A stretch of DNA of 64,000 nt from Sycon ciliatum (GCF_964019385.1 NC_088645.1:42047057-42111056), one strand, 5' to 3'. Positions 8,952-21,989 are shown, counted from the first letter of the stretch. Translations and numbers: made by a program. Notes: generated by a model not told the origin, from the sequence alone.

Positions 8952-11600
8952 TTATCTTACTTAGCTACACAAACCCCGTTACCATGGAAACTAACTGAAG
9001 CACTTGGTACTTTGCTTTCGCTGGCACTCAGTGTCCTTATTTCTTCAGATTTAATAATTCATGACTGTTTTGTTCGTTTTCATCGAATAATATCCACAAA
9101 ACCATGCACACACACATACACACACACACTCCAACAAAATGATAATGCACAGTGCACTGGTGTAAGATGTAGCAAAAATACCAGCTAGCGTCAGATGTCA
9201 CCTCAGTGCCCACATATCAAGAGTGAGTAACTCAACGCACAGTAACATTTTTCTAGGTGCGATCTTGACTAGTAACACTGAGCGAACTGTCATACTCACA
9301 GAAGTCCCCAGCCAGGGTTGGTGTTAATTAATCTGTGATCCCAAGTTCCTTATCTCCACAGCTTCCCTCAACTTCCTGCTTGCCCTGTCACCTTCCCTGG
9401 CTAATACTGACATCTCCGCGAAAACAGTATCTAGTCCGTGGGCCAAACCCGAAAAAAGGCCTCCTAGAAAAATCTCGTTCCGACTTTTGGGCACCGCAAT
9501 TTGATTGGCCACGTCTACTCTAGATAACTTACTGACCAGGATTCCGGTTGTTGTCACTCTGACAACTTTCTGAAAGGTATCCAACGAGCGCCTTTTCCAT
9601 GTTAAGAATTTCTCTCTCGGCGACCATTGTTTTGTATGCATTCATGTCTGTAGGTAGGCGTAAGTGCATGCACTCCTGCATAGATCGATATGCCGTGCAG
9701 TGCACGCATCGAGTGTAGCTTGCACTGTGAACTGATCGCGTGACACCGACACTGATATGACAGGTCACCCAGTTTGTTGCAATGATTATGTTGAGCCATC
9801 TGCACGTCCTTCCATTTCTGGATTGTTTCTTGCTTTCCGTTTCTCCATTATTGCAAACTGTGTAGCTCTGACATTGGTGTGTACTGGGATACTGTCTGTA
9901 CACCTTGAGGTAATCATGATTTAATTTGAAGTGAATCTTTGCAAGTCTGTGGGCAAGTAGCAATAAAGCGTCGCGATTAGGAGTTGGAGCCCTTCACCCA
10001 GATACTGATGTGGAAAATTGCGTGAAATAATTTGGAACAAATGAAGCTGTTTCGGTAGATAATTTTAAAAGCTGAGCGCAAGGAGCCTTGTGCCGGGAAG
10101 TGATGTTTCGCCTGGAAATGGAGGCTTTCGCGTCGCCCCCGCACACGCTCTTCTCTAGCTGCTCCCGTCGTAACGTTCAACGGTTGGCTCCCAGCACGAA
10201 CGGAGCTGCACATTTGGGGAAAGGTGAAACGGCAGCAATCATACCGGAAGAACGCAGGTGCTGCATGCATACAGGTTTAGAGCTCAAAACTGCGTTGGCT
10301 GGATGCCAAGCCAATAATCAGCAAGCAACTGCAGCGTCTCTTCCCATGGGAGTCGTGATCGGCAATGATCTGTGCAAAGAAACATTGCTGGGATAAGTCA
10401 CAACCCTCTGTGCAGATGGCATACTTGTGTGCAGCCATCTCAACGTGCACATGTTCACAACTCCGCAGTGTCTCCTGCAGCTGTGTCAGCCTTCAGTCCA
10501 TCAAGGCGAAAGCGCTCAACTGTTGTACAATGTACCTACCAATGTCTTCCCAGTTTTTATCCTACTCTCGTGATCCGTTCCACCTGCTTTCCCTGCAACC
10601 TATTATGTGGACAGGATTCAGGGGCATAGCTGGTCCCCCTTTTAGGGGATGCATGGCCGCATTCAATGTATGTGTAGGCTGGCTGGTCCATGTCTTTCAT
10701 GGTCATAACGGTGCATGCTGAACCAAGGTCGAAATTTTAGGGAGGTGCACGTGCCCCCATGACTTATGTTAGCTACGCGCCTTCATCCGCACACAATGTT
10801 CACCATCACTCTAAACTGCTTCATTTCATCTGGATGATGCCACACATAGGTGTTATGAAGGAGATGTCATAAGCCAGTGTTATGATGATGAAGTCTGTCA
10901 CATTAATAGCCACAACGGTCGGCATGGTCTTCTTGTATCACACGGTCTTTCAACTCTGCTCTGTCAGTGTATGTTTATTAGCAGTACATGTACATGCATG
11001 TACAGACTGTCATGTTTTTGTGTTGTTGATCATTCTTTATGGGTTGTCTATCTGGTTTGCAGCGACTTGTGCAGACGTTCAGTGTTGTATTTCGTTCTGT
11101 GGACAATCTGCAACCAATATACAATGCACAATGCGCCTGCATATTCTGAATATTCTGTACGTTGCATGGATCCGTCTGAGATATTATTAGATCGGACAAA
11201 GTGATCAGAAAGTGGCTGCTTCATGCTGCAGCCAGTCATGTTCTGATGAAATGGCATGCTATGACTCCTTTATACTTCAGAATAGTTATTGTGTACGGTC
11301 TCATGCTATTGACAGACTGTATTGCACTCGTACATGTAGTGTATGTACATGTGCATGTACATGTATGGTGCAGTTTGCTCATTTTTGAGTTTTTCAAATT
11401 CAAATCATGTTTTTGGCCTACCAGGGAGATCCAGGAAGGAAACATTCTGTTTACATGACCCTCTAGGAAAGTTATATTGCCAAAAAAACCATTACAATTA
11501 GCCAGAAATTCCATTTTAGGTTCCGGTTACCATAGCAACCAGCGCTGAATTTAGTTTTACTCCCAGTGCAACCCTTGGACAAAATCAGGAATGACAACAA
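8952..11600. other. Unassigned region
   Basis: No gene could be supported. A minus-strand frame at 9324-9641 (Ala-rich, about 100 codons) has a moderately protein-like composition but no recognisable domain. CA-rich tracts lie at 9109-9130. TACATGTA-type palindromes are frequent at 10980-11000 and 11330-11365. Confidence 0.4.
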
Positions 11601-11627
11601 GTGGCTTTTCAATGTATGCCATCCCAT

Positions 11628-11960
11628 CTATCGACTGGGTAAAAAAATTGCAGTGCCCTCTTCCTCGGAACGAAAAATCGCATTTTTGCCACTTGGCCCA
11701 CAGACTAATCCCCCAGCTAGCGCCAGTCTCTTCTGAGCATGCTTGGTGCGCACGTGCTCACCCCATGGCTTGTCACGGGTACGGCGGCGCGCTTCTCCAT
11801 TATGCTCCGTCAGTCTAGTTTCCAATGATCTCTCAGTCTCTCCGACGTAGTGTTCGCGGCACCACTTGCTTGGCAAAATGGTAGATCACACTCGCTCACC
11901 TCCAGACTTACAGGTCAAACACGGACCTAGTGGACGGCCTCGTCTCCTGCCTTCAGTAAT
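11628..11960 (-). pseudogene. Penelope-like element GIY-YIG endonuclease remnant
   Basis: On the minus strand the segment reads a Cys-x-x-Cys region (Gly-Pro-Cys-Leu-Thr-Cys near 11940), then a GIY-YIG-type core with Tyr-Val-Gly-Glu-Thr-Glu-Arg-Ser-Leu, Thr-Arg-Leu-Thr-Glu-His and His-Val-Arg-Thr-Lys-His. The order of Cys motif then GIY-YIG fits the C-terminal part of Penelope-like retroelement polyproteins. A stop interrupts the link between the Cys motif and the nuclease core, and no reverse transcriptase is nearby. Dead fragment. Confidence 0.65.
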
Positions 11961-13800
11961 GTGGGGCTCTTTGATACATGTGGGTGGAGCCTGCTTCATA
12001 GCATCACAAATTGCATGTACATGTACATGTATATAACTCCTCCTTGCATACTTGCGCACCATTGGATACCTGATGAGGGCAATTTTGCCGAAACGTTGTG
12101 TAAAAAATTGATTGGTAAATGAGTTTGCAGAGTGAATGGGAAGAGAGCGAGTCTGCTCCGAAAACCTTTTTTCCTATAAATACTGGTGTAACCAAAATCA
12201 CCACCCTCATGTTGCCTGATGATAGCATAGCATGAACCTAAGAATTTCACCAGCCTAGCATTGCCCCTTGTTGTTCATGTGTACAGTGGTGTACTCGTTG
12301 TGTCAGTACCAGTGAGACCTGCAGCATCTATCACACCATACTTGAGGGTGGTGGAATTCTCCAGGTGCTGATCTTATTGGTTTGACTGATTTTCGGCAAA
12401 CCCTAAAATATCTCCATGCCCTAAATTAAAACTAAACCTACAAGAGATTCGTGATGAATATCGGTGCGACTACTGAAAACCAGGAAAGTGTAACCACCAA
12501 AAAAGGTTAACGTTTTTCAACGGTTTTTGTAGTTTTTGCATGATTACGTGAAGAAAGTTTAACGATGGCTACCTGGTCACCGATCTGTATGCGCATCTTC
12601 ACACAGACTTCTAGCGATAAAGTTTTTTTTTAAACGAAACAAAATTGGTCGGTAAAACGTTAGAATTTTTGACTCGTTAGACTTTCCTGTTATACAGTAA
12701 CCCTTATCAATATCAACGTGTACATGTATATTGGGCGCTTTCGATTACACGCATTTCGGTTAATAGTTATCATGGTTATTGTTGATGCACAGTTCGATTA
12801 CACAAAAAGTGACAAATTTCGTCGCTAGAATTGATTTTATCCAATTCCGTCAAATCCGCCAATTCTGAAAAGAGGACGGAATTTCAAGTAGTTCTGGCGC
12901 CAGAATTGCACACTCCGTGTGTTACCGGTAGGGCCCGGTGACCAGACCGGTAAGTTACCGGTCTGGCCATGCAGCATGACTCAAGTCAAGGAAGAGCCTC
13001 CCTGGCCGGTGTGGCGCCAAAGCAGGGCTACAACTGCATGTAGTAGCTACTTTTGTCTTCCCGATAAGCTAATTGCCGCTGTTGAGTTTCCGCTGGCAGC
13101 TGATTATTAGACCAGATCAGTTTGGGTGGTCCTTTCGCACACGCGTTCAGCTTTATCGAAGCCCAATATTGTTGCCGACATTGAGCCTTCGCCGGAATGG
13201 ACCGGTACGCGAAGCTGGGTCGACGCGCCCGTGAGGGTGTACGTGATATCTTTTTACGGCCAATTATTATTTTATTTGTGATATTATTATTATTATTATG
13301 AACAGTTTCGCGTACTTGAGGACCAGCCTCTTTCCGCCTCTGTGTTCCTGAGCAATAGAAGGAGAGAGACAAAACTATACTATTATGATGATGACAAGGG
13401 AAGACATCGACTGCAAGGTACGGTTTACAAATCGACAATAAGCAAATAGCACTGAGAAGGATGGGCAACTTCTGTTTCGTCAGTGTTCACTGTGCGTTTT
13501 TTACGAAGGCCTTCCACACTTGGTGTTCAGTCACGTGATTTTTGACAGTAATTCATCCACACCGCGACTCCACGTATTTTCGTATTGCGTGATGGCACAC
13601 GTCAAGCCACGCGTGATTGCTCAGCGCATGCACCTTCCTGCGTAAAATGGCAGTGCTCAGTTCAACGCGTTCGCGTGCAGCTGTTCGACAGCTTCTTCAC
13701 AGTCCAAGTCCTGTTTTCGTAGCCCATTTCGTTTCAGAGTGGGGGTGTGGTTCAGTTTTACGTTGCATGATATTCTCCTGTTTGAAGCAGTTAGCTGTGG
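11961..13800. other. Intergenic region upstream of the repeat-expanded gene
   Basis: Contains TACATGTA-rich sequence (12012-12033), a CTGATGA...GAAAC motif (12070-12094, discussed among the rejected items), a short ATT microsatellite (13284-13299) and no supported coding exon. The promoter of the downstream gene presumably lies in its 3' part, but no core element can be named. Confidence 0.4.
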
Positions 13801-13853
13801 TGTACGCCTTGTAAACTGTGGCCATCGTCTTCTACGTCGTCGACTTCATGAAG

Positions 13854-13971
13854 GTACGTTCACTTGGGTAGCGTAGTGTGTAGCCGATTTGAGCAGTTTT
13901 GCAATTTCTTCTTTCGTATCTACCTGTGTACAAAAATTCAAAAATTTGAAATTTGCATTGTTCGTCTGCAT
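13854..13971 (+). other. Probable 5'-UTR intron
   Basis: A GTACGT donor at 13854 and a pyrimidine-containing stretch ending in CTGCATAG at 13971 bracket 118 bp just upstream of the ATG at 13987. Proposed from splice-site sequence only. Confidence 0.45.
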
Positions 13972-13986
13972 AGGTGTATTGCCGTA

Positions 13987-16900
13987 ATGGAGGATTTCCC
14001 TGGCGAGTACTGCCGAGAAGCTGGCCTTACGACGCAACTGCTGTTGGACGCTGCTACAAGTGAGTTCGATGGAGGCCGTCGTCGCTCCAAAAGGCTGAGG
14101 GGTGACAAAAATACACCCGTGTCCAATGGCTTGGTACTTGAGCTTGCAGCGTTCATGACCAGCAAGAAACTGCCGTGGTCAGCCCTCCATACCTGGCTCT
14201 CAACGGTCGAGGAAACGTTGCTGTCCTGTACTGCGAACGCCCTCACTGCCAAGGTGAGACGGCTTCAGGCAGCCAGAACCAAGCTGCTCAAAGCATCCGA
14301 TCACAAGTCTCTGTCCACACTCTGCAGTGAGGAATTTGCATACCCTCAAAGCCAAACACGACCAGAGCATTATTCTGGCACTACATCTGTGCATGCGTGT
14401 AGTGGTGGTACTACTAGTAGTGAAGATGGAATGGGTGATGTTGACCGAAATACCAGTGGCAGTGAGATATGTTCTGAAGCACAGGGTGAAGGACATGCAG
14501 TGGATGCAATGCAAACTGAAGAGTTGCAGGATAGGTTGCATGCTTCACAAAGCAAAATTCGGAATCTTGGGAAGAAATTACGCCGCCGAGATGACCAGTT
14601 GATCAAGTATGATGACCAGTTGGCCAGGCTTGGTGAAAGAGTGGAGGAGGAGGAGGAGAGCAAGGAAGATTTGGAAGAGCAGTTGGGCAGTGCATTAGAA
14701 ACAGTCGAAACCCTCAGGCGTAAGCTCAACAATGTGTACTGCAGAGTTTCATACGAGAAATCTAAGAGCTCCAGCACAAGTTCTGCCATGAGTGACGTGA
14801 CAGAAGAGCTTCTTGCTTGTGGGCAAAGGGAGAAGGAACTAAAGAGAACAGTGAGTGCATTACAGGCTGAGTTAGATGTGGAACGGTCCATGCAGCAGTG
14901 CCAGCACATTACAGCGAAGGTGGATGGTGAATACACACCAGAGGTGCGTCAGTGCTGCTATGACCTCCTTGCAAAGAACGTGGGTGTGTGGAATCTTGGG
15001 TCTGTGATACGTTCAGTTTTGCGCTTAGCAAATGTGGGAATTTCGGAAGTTCCATCTGCAGCTACTGCCTCCAAGATGTTGGTAGAGTTACGGCAAATTT
15101 CACAGTTGCATGTAGCTAGTACCGCTTCTGATGCTCAGTTCACAACCAGCCACAGTGATGGCACGTCGAAGCAGGGTACCAGCTTTCAGAGCTTCCAGCT
15201 GGCAACCAATGAAAAAGCATACAGCCTGGGTATGGTTGAAATGAAAAATGGTACAGGCAAGCATGTGTTTGAAATGTTCAAGCAAGTTCTGGGTGACATT
15301 GACAGTGTAGCATCTGCTTCAGGCCAGACCGATGTAGCAAAGCACATTGTAAAGAACATGAAGAATACAATGAGTGACAGGTGCGTAGTTCAGAAGTCCT
15401 ACAACGTTCTATTGGAGGAATACCGCAAGGACATCTTGCCTGATGTTGTGGATGGTTGGGAAGAACTCAGTGAAGATGAGCAGGCTACGATGGGAAGGAT
15501 CAACAATTTTTATTGTGGTATGCACTATATTGTTGGCTTGGCCGATAGCTGCACAGCTGCTCTGAAATTGTGGGAGGTTGCACACTTTGGGAAAGATGTC
15601 CGAGTTGGTGCTGAACTTCTCCATGGCACGTGGCAAGGGAATGGTGGCGTTGCACGGCTCATCTATTCAGCTTCGAAGGCATTTGAAAGGCATGGCGATG
15701 AGGCTGCTGGTTGTGTGGCTGACTTTCACGCGTTTCTGTCAGAAACCAACACCAAATTGCCCCTGGAGGAGTATAGAGGAAACAGGTCATATGTGTATAG
15801 AGGAAACAGGTCATATGTGTATAGAGGAAACAGGTCATATGTGTATAGAGGAAACAGGTCATATGTGTATAGAGGAAACAGGTCATATGTGTATAGAGGA
15901 AACAGGTCATATGGGTATAGAGGAAACAGGTCATAATGTGTATAGAGGAAACAGGTCATATGGGTATAGAGGAAACAGGTCATATGTGTATAGAGGAAAC
16001 AGGTCATATGTGTATAGAGGAAACAGGTCATATGTGTATAGAGGAAACAGGTCATATGTGTATAGAGGAAACAGGTCATATGTGTATAGAGGAAACAGGT
16101 CATATGTGTATAGAGGAAACAGGTCATATGTGTATAGAGGAAACAGGTCATATGTGTATAGAGGAAACAGGTCATATGTGTATAGAGGAAACAGGTCATA
16201 TGTGTATAGAGGAAACAGGTCATATGTGTATAGAGGAAACAGGTCATATGTGTATAGAGGAAACAGGTCATATGTGTATAGAGGAAACAGGTCATATGTG
16301 TATAGAGGAAACAGGTCATATGTGTATAGAGGAAACAGGTCATATGTGTATAGAGGAAACAGGTCATATGTGTATAGAGGAAACAGGTCATATGTGTATA
16401 GAGGAAACAGGTCATATGTGTATAGAGGAAACAGGTCATATGTGTATAGAGGAAACAGGTCATATGTGTATAGAGGAAACAGGTCATATGTGTATAGAGG
16501 AAACAGGTCATATGTGTATAGAGGAAACAGGTCATATGTGTATAGAGGAAACAGGTCATATGTGTATAGAGGAAACAGGTCATATGTGTATAGAGGAAAC
16601 AGGTCATATGTGTATAGAGGAAACAGGTCATATGTGTATAGAGGAAACAGGTCATATGTGTATAGAGGAAACAGGTCATATGTGTATAGAGGAAACAGGT
16701 CATATGTGTATAGAGGAAACAGGTCATATGTGTATAGAGGAAACAGGTCATATGTGTATAGAGGAAACAGGTCATATGTGTATAGAGGAAACAGGTCATA
16801 TGTGTATAGAGGAAACAGGTCATATGTGTATAGAGGAAACAGGTCATATGTGTATAGAGGAAACAGGTCATATGTGTATAGAGGAAACAGGTCATATGTG

Positions 16901-19900
16901 TATAGAGGAAACAGGTCATATGTGTATAGAGGAAACAGGTCATATGTGTATAGAGGAAACAGGTCATATGTGTATAGAGGAAACAGGTCATATGTGTATA
17001 GAGGAAACAGGTCATATGTGTATAGAGGAAACAGGTCATATGTGTATAGAGGAAACAGGTCATATGTGTATAGAGGAAACAGGTCATATGTGTATAGAGG
17101 AAACAGGTCATATGTGTATAGAGGAAACAGGTCATATGTGTATAGAGGAAACAGGTCATATGTGTATAGAGGAAACAGGTCATATGTGTATAGAGGAAAC
17201 AGGTCATATGTGTATAGAGGAAACAGGTCATATGTGTATAGAGGAAACAGGTCATATGTGTATAGAGGAAACAGGTCATATGTGTATAGAGGAAACAGGT
17301 CATATGTGTATAGAGGAAACAGGTCATATGTGTATAGAGGAAACAGGTCATATGTGTATAGAGGAAACAGGTCATATGTGTATAGAGGAAACAGGTCATA
17401 TGTGTATAGAGGAAACAGGTCATATGTGTATAGAGGAAACAGGTCATATGTGTATAGAGGAAACAGGTCATATGTGTATAGAGGAAACAGGTCATATGTG
17501 TATAGAGGAAACAGGTCATATGTGTATAGAGGAAACAGGTCATATGTGTATAGAGGAAACAGGTCATATGTGTATAGAGGAAACAGGTCATATGTGTATA
17601 GAGGAAACAGGTCATATGTGTATAGAGGAAACAGGTCATATGTGTATAGAGGAAACAGGTCATATGTGTATAGAGGAAACAGGTCATATGTGTATAGAGG
17701 AAACAGGTCATATGTGTATAGAGGAAACAGGTCATATGTGTATAGAGGAAACAGGTCATATGTGTATAGAGGAAACAGGTCATATGTGTATAGAGGAAAC
17801 AGGTCATATGTGTATAGAGGAAACAGGTCATATGTGTATAGAGGAAACAGGTCATATGTGTATAGAGGAAACAGGTCATATGTGTATAGAGGAAACAGGT
17901 CATATGTGTATAGAGGAAACAGGTCATATGTGTATAGAGGAAACAGGTCATATGTGTATAGAGGAAACAGGTCATATGTGTATAGAGGAAACAGGTCATA
18001 TGTGTATAGAGGAAACAGGTCATATGTGTATAGAGGAAACAGGTCATATGTGTATAGAGGAAACAGGTCATATGTGTATAGAGGAAACAGGTCATATGTG
18101 TATAGAGGAAACAGGTCATATGTGTATAGAGGAAACAGGTCATATGTGTATAGAGGAAACAGGTCATATGTGTATAGAGGAAACAGGTCATATGTGTATA
18201 GAGGAAACAGGTCATATGTGTATAGAGGAAACAGGTCATATGTGTATAGAGGAAACAGGTCATATGTGTATAGAGGAAACAGGTCATATGTGTATAGAGG
18301 AAACAGGTCATATGTGTATAGAGGAAACAGGTCATATGTGTATAGAGGAAACAGGTCATATGTGTATAGAGGAAACAGGTCATATGTGTATAGAGGAAAC
18401 AGGTCATATGTGTATAGAGGAAACAGGTCATATGTGTATAGAGGAAACAGGTCATATGTGTATAGAGGAAACAGGTCATATGTGTATAGAGGAAACAGGT
18501 CATATGTGTATAGAGGAAACAGGTCATATGTGTATAGAGGAAACAGGTCATATGTGTATAGAGGAAACAGGTCATATGTGTATAGAGGAAACAGGTCATA
18601 TGTGTATAGAGGAAACAGGTCATATGTGTATAGAGGAAACAGGTCATATGTGTATAGAGGAAACAGGTCATATGTGTATAGAGGAAACAGGTCATATGTG
18701 TATAGAGGAAACAGGTCATATGTGTATAGAGGAAACAGGTCATATGTGTATAGAGGAAACAGGTCATATGTGTATAGAGGAAACAGGTCATATGTGTATA
18801 GAGGAAACAGGTCATATGTGTATAGAGGAAACAGGTCATATGTGTATAGAGGAAACAGGTCATATGTGTATAGAGGAAACAGGTCATATGTGTATAGAGG
18901 AAACAGGTCATATGTGTATAGAGGAAACAGGTCATATGTGTATAGAGGAAACAGGTCATATGTGTATAGAGGAAACAGGTCATATGTGTATAGAGGAAAC
19001 AGGTCATATGTGTATAGAGGAAACAGGTCATATGTGTATAGAGGAAACAGGTCATATGTGTATAGAGGAAACAGGTCATATGTGTATAGAGGAAACAGGT
19101 CATATGTGTATAGAGGAAACAGGTCATATGTGTATAGAGGAAACAGGTCATATGTGTATAGAGGAAACAGGTCATATGTGTATAGAGGAAACAGGTCATA
19201 TGTGTATAGAGGAAACAGGTCATATGTGTATAGAGGAAACAGGTCATATGTGTATAGAGGAAACAGGTCATATGTGTATAGAGGAAACAGGTCATATGTG
19301 TATAGAGGAAACAGGTCATATGTGTATAGAGGAAACAGGTCATATGTGTATAGAGGAAACAGGTCATATGTGTATAGAGGAAACAGGTCATATGTGTATA
19401 GAGGAAACAGGTCATATGTGTATAGAGGAAACAGGTCATATGTGTATAGAGGAAACAGGTCATATGTGTATAGAGGAAACAGGTCATATGTGTATAGAGG
19501 AAACAGGTCATATGTGTATAGAGGAAACAGGTCATATGTGTATAGAGGAAACAGGTCATATGTGTATAGAGGAAACAGGTCATATGTGTATGTGTTCAGG
19601 AATGGTGCTGGTGTGTATTACCTCCATGAAAAAATGTTGCATTTTCCCACGGAGGTAACTGTGAGGGATAACCAGTTGTTACGTGCCGTGAAGGCTGATT
19701 TGGGTGTGGCAGAGTTTGTGGCTGGTGCTAGAGCGCTTGGTCTGCTGTCGAAGCTGGTCATTGGTCCGTTGTGGTGCCTGCTGGAAGACCCGAAGGTGTC
19801 AATTCTCGAGGTCAGCAAGTACTACACTGAGCTGAACAGCAATCTCCTGAAGTGGTCTACTGACGCAAGCAACCTGTTAGATGGCAATGCTCGGCCATTC

Positions 19901-20632
19901 TCCGACGCCAAAGTGTCCGTCGTCTGTGATGTCTACACCGCGCTTGTCGAGCCATCGGAGGTTTCTGATGCCCTCACTCTGGAGATTCTAGCGTACCTGT
20001 GTTCTACCCTGGCAGCATTCACAACACGACTACTGGCGGATCATCTACCGGGTGGGAAGTACCATCATGCGCCAACACTTGCCACTGAAACTGCTTCGGT
20101 ACAGAAGACTAATGCCATTAGCGAGCGAGATTTCGCCCAGCTGGATCGCCTGAAACGTGAGAAACCGAATGCGGCAACGGTGGCATTGGAGGGTATGATC
20201 ATGTTTGCCAACAATGAAACAACCGATTGGCTCCGATCTCTGCCACCATCTGAACATGCCCGGCTAGTGGAAGTTGCTCGGTCAACTGCCCCAGCTGCTC
20301 GCCAGCAGTTTAAGGACAGAAGGCTAGCCATCCAGCAACATCGTCTGGCGGAGCTGAAGCGCAAACAGAAGGAGAAGGAGGCTAAGCGCCAGGCTGACAT
20401 TGCTCGCCAGGAACAATTGACGAAGGCCATTGAGCCATACACGCTGTGGACAGGCACGACCAACATCGAGGAGGAACTGGCCAAGTTGACATCAGTCACT
20501 CGCCAGAGGGATGCCTTGCGGGCCCAGCTCCAGTTCCGGAAGTTTGTTATTGGGCAGAATTCGGCGAAAGAGCTGTTCTACCTGAGTAGTGGTGGCGTGT
20601 CCTGCCGATTCCAACACTCGTCAGTAACCTGA
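13987..20632 (+). CDS. Large uncharacterised protein with ~159-copy internal octapeptide repeat
   Basis: From ATG 13987 the N-terminal part (about 595 residues) has a basic patch (Arg-Arg-Arg-Ser-Lys-Arg near residue 30), a long acidic coiled coil (about residues 180-300) and a Cys-containing conserved-looking block (Asn-Asn-Phe-Tyr-Cys-Gly-Met-His). Next comes Glu-Glu-Tyr-Arg-Gly-Asn-Arg, which runs into 159 units reading Tyr-Arg-Gly-Asn-Arg-Ser-Tyr-Val. The frame then continues with Phe-Arg-Asn-Gly-Ala-Gly-Val-Tyr-Tyr-Leu and about 340 more residues, including a Lys/Arg/Glu-rich helix. One extra A in the eighth unit (about 15935) creates TAA 934-936 and shifts frame; it is the only disruption. 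I recall similar proteins as uncharacterised, often multicopy genes in marine invertebrates, possibly element-borne. I cannot name a function. Confidence 0.7.
15772..19588 (+). repeat. 24-bp minisatellite, ~159 units, inside the coding frame
   Basis: Unit TATAGAGGAAACAGGTCATA plus TGTG. The length, 3817 bp, is 159 x 24 plus one inserted base. All visible variants fall in the first eight units: GGG for GTG near 15912 and 15961, and the extra A near 15935. The remaining units look identical. The first unit overlaps the gene's own Tyr-Arg-Gly-Asn-Arg codons, so the array probably began by duplication of that coding motif. Four of six frames are open through the array; only the frame joined to both flanking coding halves is meaningful. 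Confidence 0.97.
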
Positions 20633-21770
20633 AGAAGCTGATAGGTGAAAGCACCACACCTGGAGGCAGTGCCACTGAAGCGAGCTCGTCCACTGCCAAC
20701 CAGTGACCTGCTGTTGAAGGAACCTGCCTACTCCGTCTGTTTATACATTTGTACAGTCAATAACAATTATTTATCACATGGCACGTGATTGTTGCCCGTA
20801 CTCCAGCGAATCAGCACCTTTTGCGCCGCGGGCAATAATATGCGATATTGCCCGCAAAAAAATAGTTTATTTGCCCGCAAAAAAATAGTTTATTTCAGTG
20901 ATCGCGTGACTACGACGAGTCTCGGACTCTGTAGACTGTACGACTCTACGACGAGTCGCAGTGTACGTGTAGCATTGAGACGAAGATGGAATTCTTTTTG
21001 GAGATGGACATCCCGGCAATGGACATGGCCTCGGACGTCTGCCGTGTGGTGCTTGCAGGGATCATTTGTTCAGTCATGTTGGCAGCCTGACCGTCGGTAA
21101 GCTTGTGGATAAGATTCAGTTCTGCTCGAAGTGGTACTGTGATCACAAACAATTATTTGAAATAACACAAATTCAACTCAGCGTCGTGCGTTTTCAAATC
21201 CTCGCAAAGTCACTGCCTGTGTGTGGTCTTCATGTGCCACGCAAAACTCTTACCAGGCTCATCTGTCCTCTGCCTTCACCTTTGCTTGAACAACAAACAC
21301 AACAATTCAGGAATGTTTTGCAATGAAAAATACAGCTATATCTGGAGCTGAAAAAAAGAAGAAAAATTGTCCTCAGAATTACACACCAGGGAGTCGACAA
21401 ATCCTTGCACTTGTTGCAGTACTGTATTTGACAACTTCCTGATACACATGTAAACATGAAGAAACTCTTTGTGGTAGCACTCTTAATTTTTCAACTGAAA
21501 TTATGATTCTGCTGTATTTTATTGTCGTTGCCATGTCTATTGCTATGACGATGCGGTGCCGGCACTTTTTTTCTGTCTCCGTCTTTCAGTATTGTATACT
21601 CTCTGATGGCCTGTAGCAGACCTTTTGTTAGGGTGTAGGAGAAATATCTTCATTTTTCCTGTTTTGATAATGATAGCACATCAATATACATTGTGGTCAT
21701 AATGTGTTGGCATTTGGGCTAATTTCAACAGCAGCCCAATGGTCTGCTCTGTGGGCCATGTGATAAATTT
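20633..21770. other. 3' flank and unassigned stretch
   Basis: Holds a two-copy 23-bp direct repeat (GCCCGCAAAAAAATAGTTTA, about 20850-20897). A GCGGGCAATAATATGCG motif at about 20828-20844 is related to the hairpin at 21771. No supported gene; a 34-codon ATG frame at 20986-21090 is too short to judge. Confidence 0.5.
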
Positions 21771-21900
21771 GTTATCGCATGGTTGCTGCGGGCCTTATGG
21801 CATATTATTGCCCCTCGAGGTTAGCCCTCGGGCCTACGGCCCTCGGGCTAACCTCTCGGGGCAATAATATGCCATAAGGCCCTTGCAACCATGCGATAAC
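21771..21900. repeat. Near-perfect 130-bp hairpin
   Basis: GTTATCGCATGGTTGC at the left edge and GCAACCATGCGATAAC at the right edge are exact complements. The arms pair almost fully to the centre at about 21836, with GGGCAATAATATGCC in the right arm. Related motifs near 20768-20845 lie in inverted orientation, so a wider foldback structure of about 1.1 kb is possible. Confidence 0.85.
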
Positions 21901-21912
21901 ATATACTTATTC

Positions 21913-21915
<3 letters not shown>

Positions 21916-21989
<74 letters not shown>
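21916..21989. repeat. (GT)n microsatellite
   Basis: About 74 bp of pure GT next to the hairpin. Confidence 0.95.

Noticed and set aside
12070..12094. CTGATGA...GAAAC hammerhead-like motif near the Penelope GIY-YIG remnant
   Set aside because: The core words are present, but no stem I partner for GGATAC and no acceptable stem III/cleavage triplet could be found, and the strand is opposite to the remnant.
15726..19583. Minus-strand 1285-codon and plus-strand 1240-codon frames in the 24-bp array
   Set aside because: Both are by-products of a 24-bp period without stops in those frames. Neither continues into recognisable protein on either side.
15772..19588. CRISPR array
   Set aside because: Units are contiguous 24-bp repeats with no spacers, in a metazoan-type context and inside a coding frame.
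20986..21090. 34-codon ATG frame after the repeat-expanded gene
   Set aside because: Too short and unsupported. It has a hydrophobic end but no homologue that I recognise and no clear splice partner.
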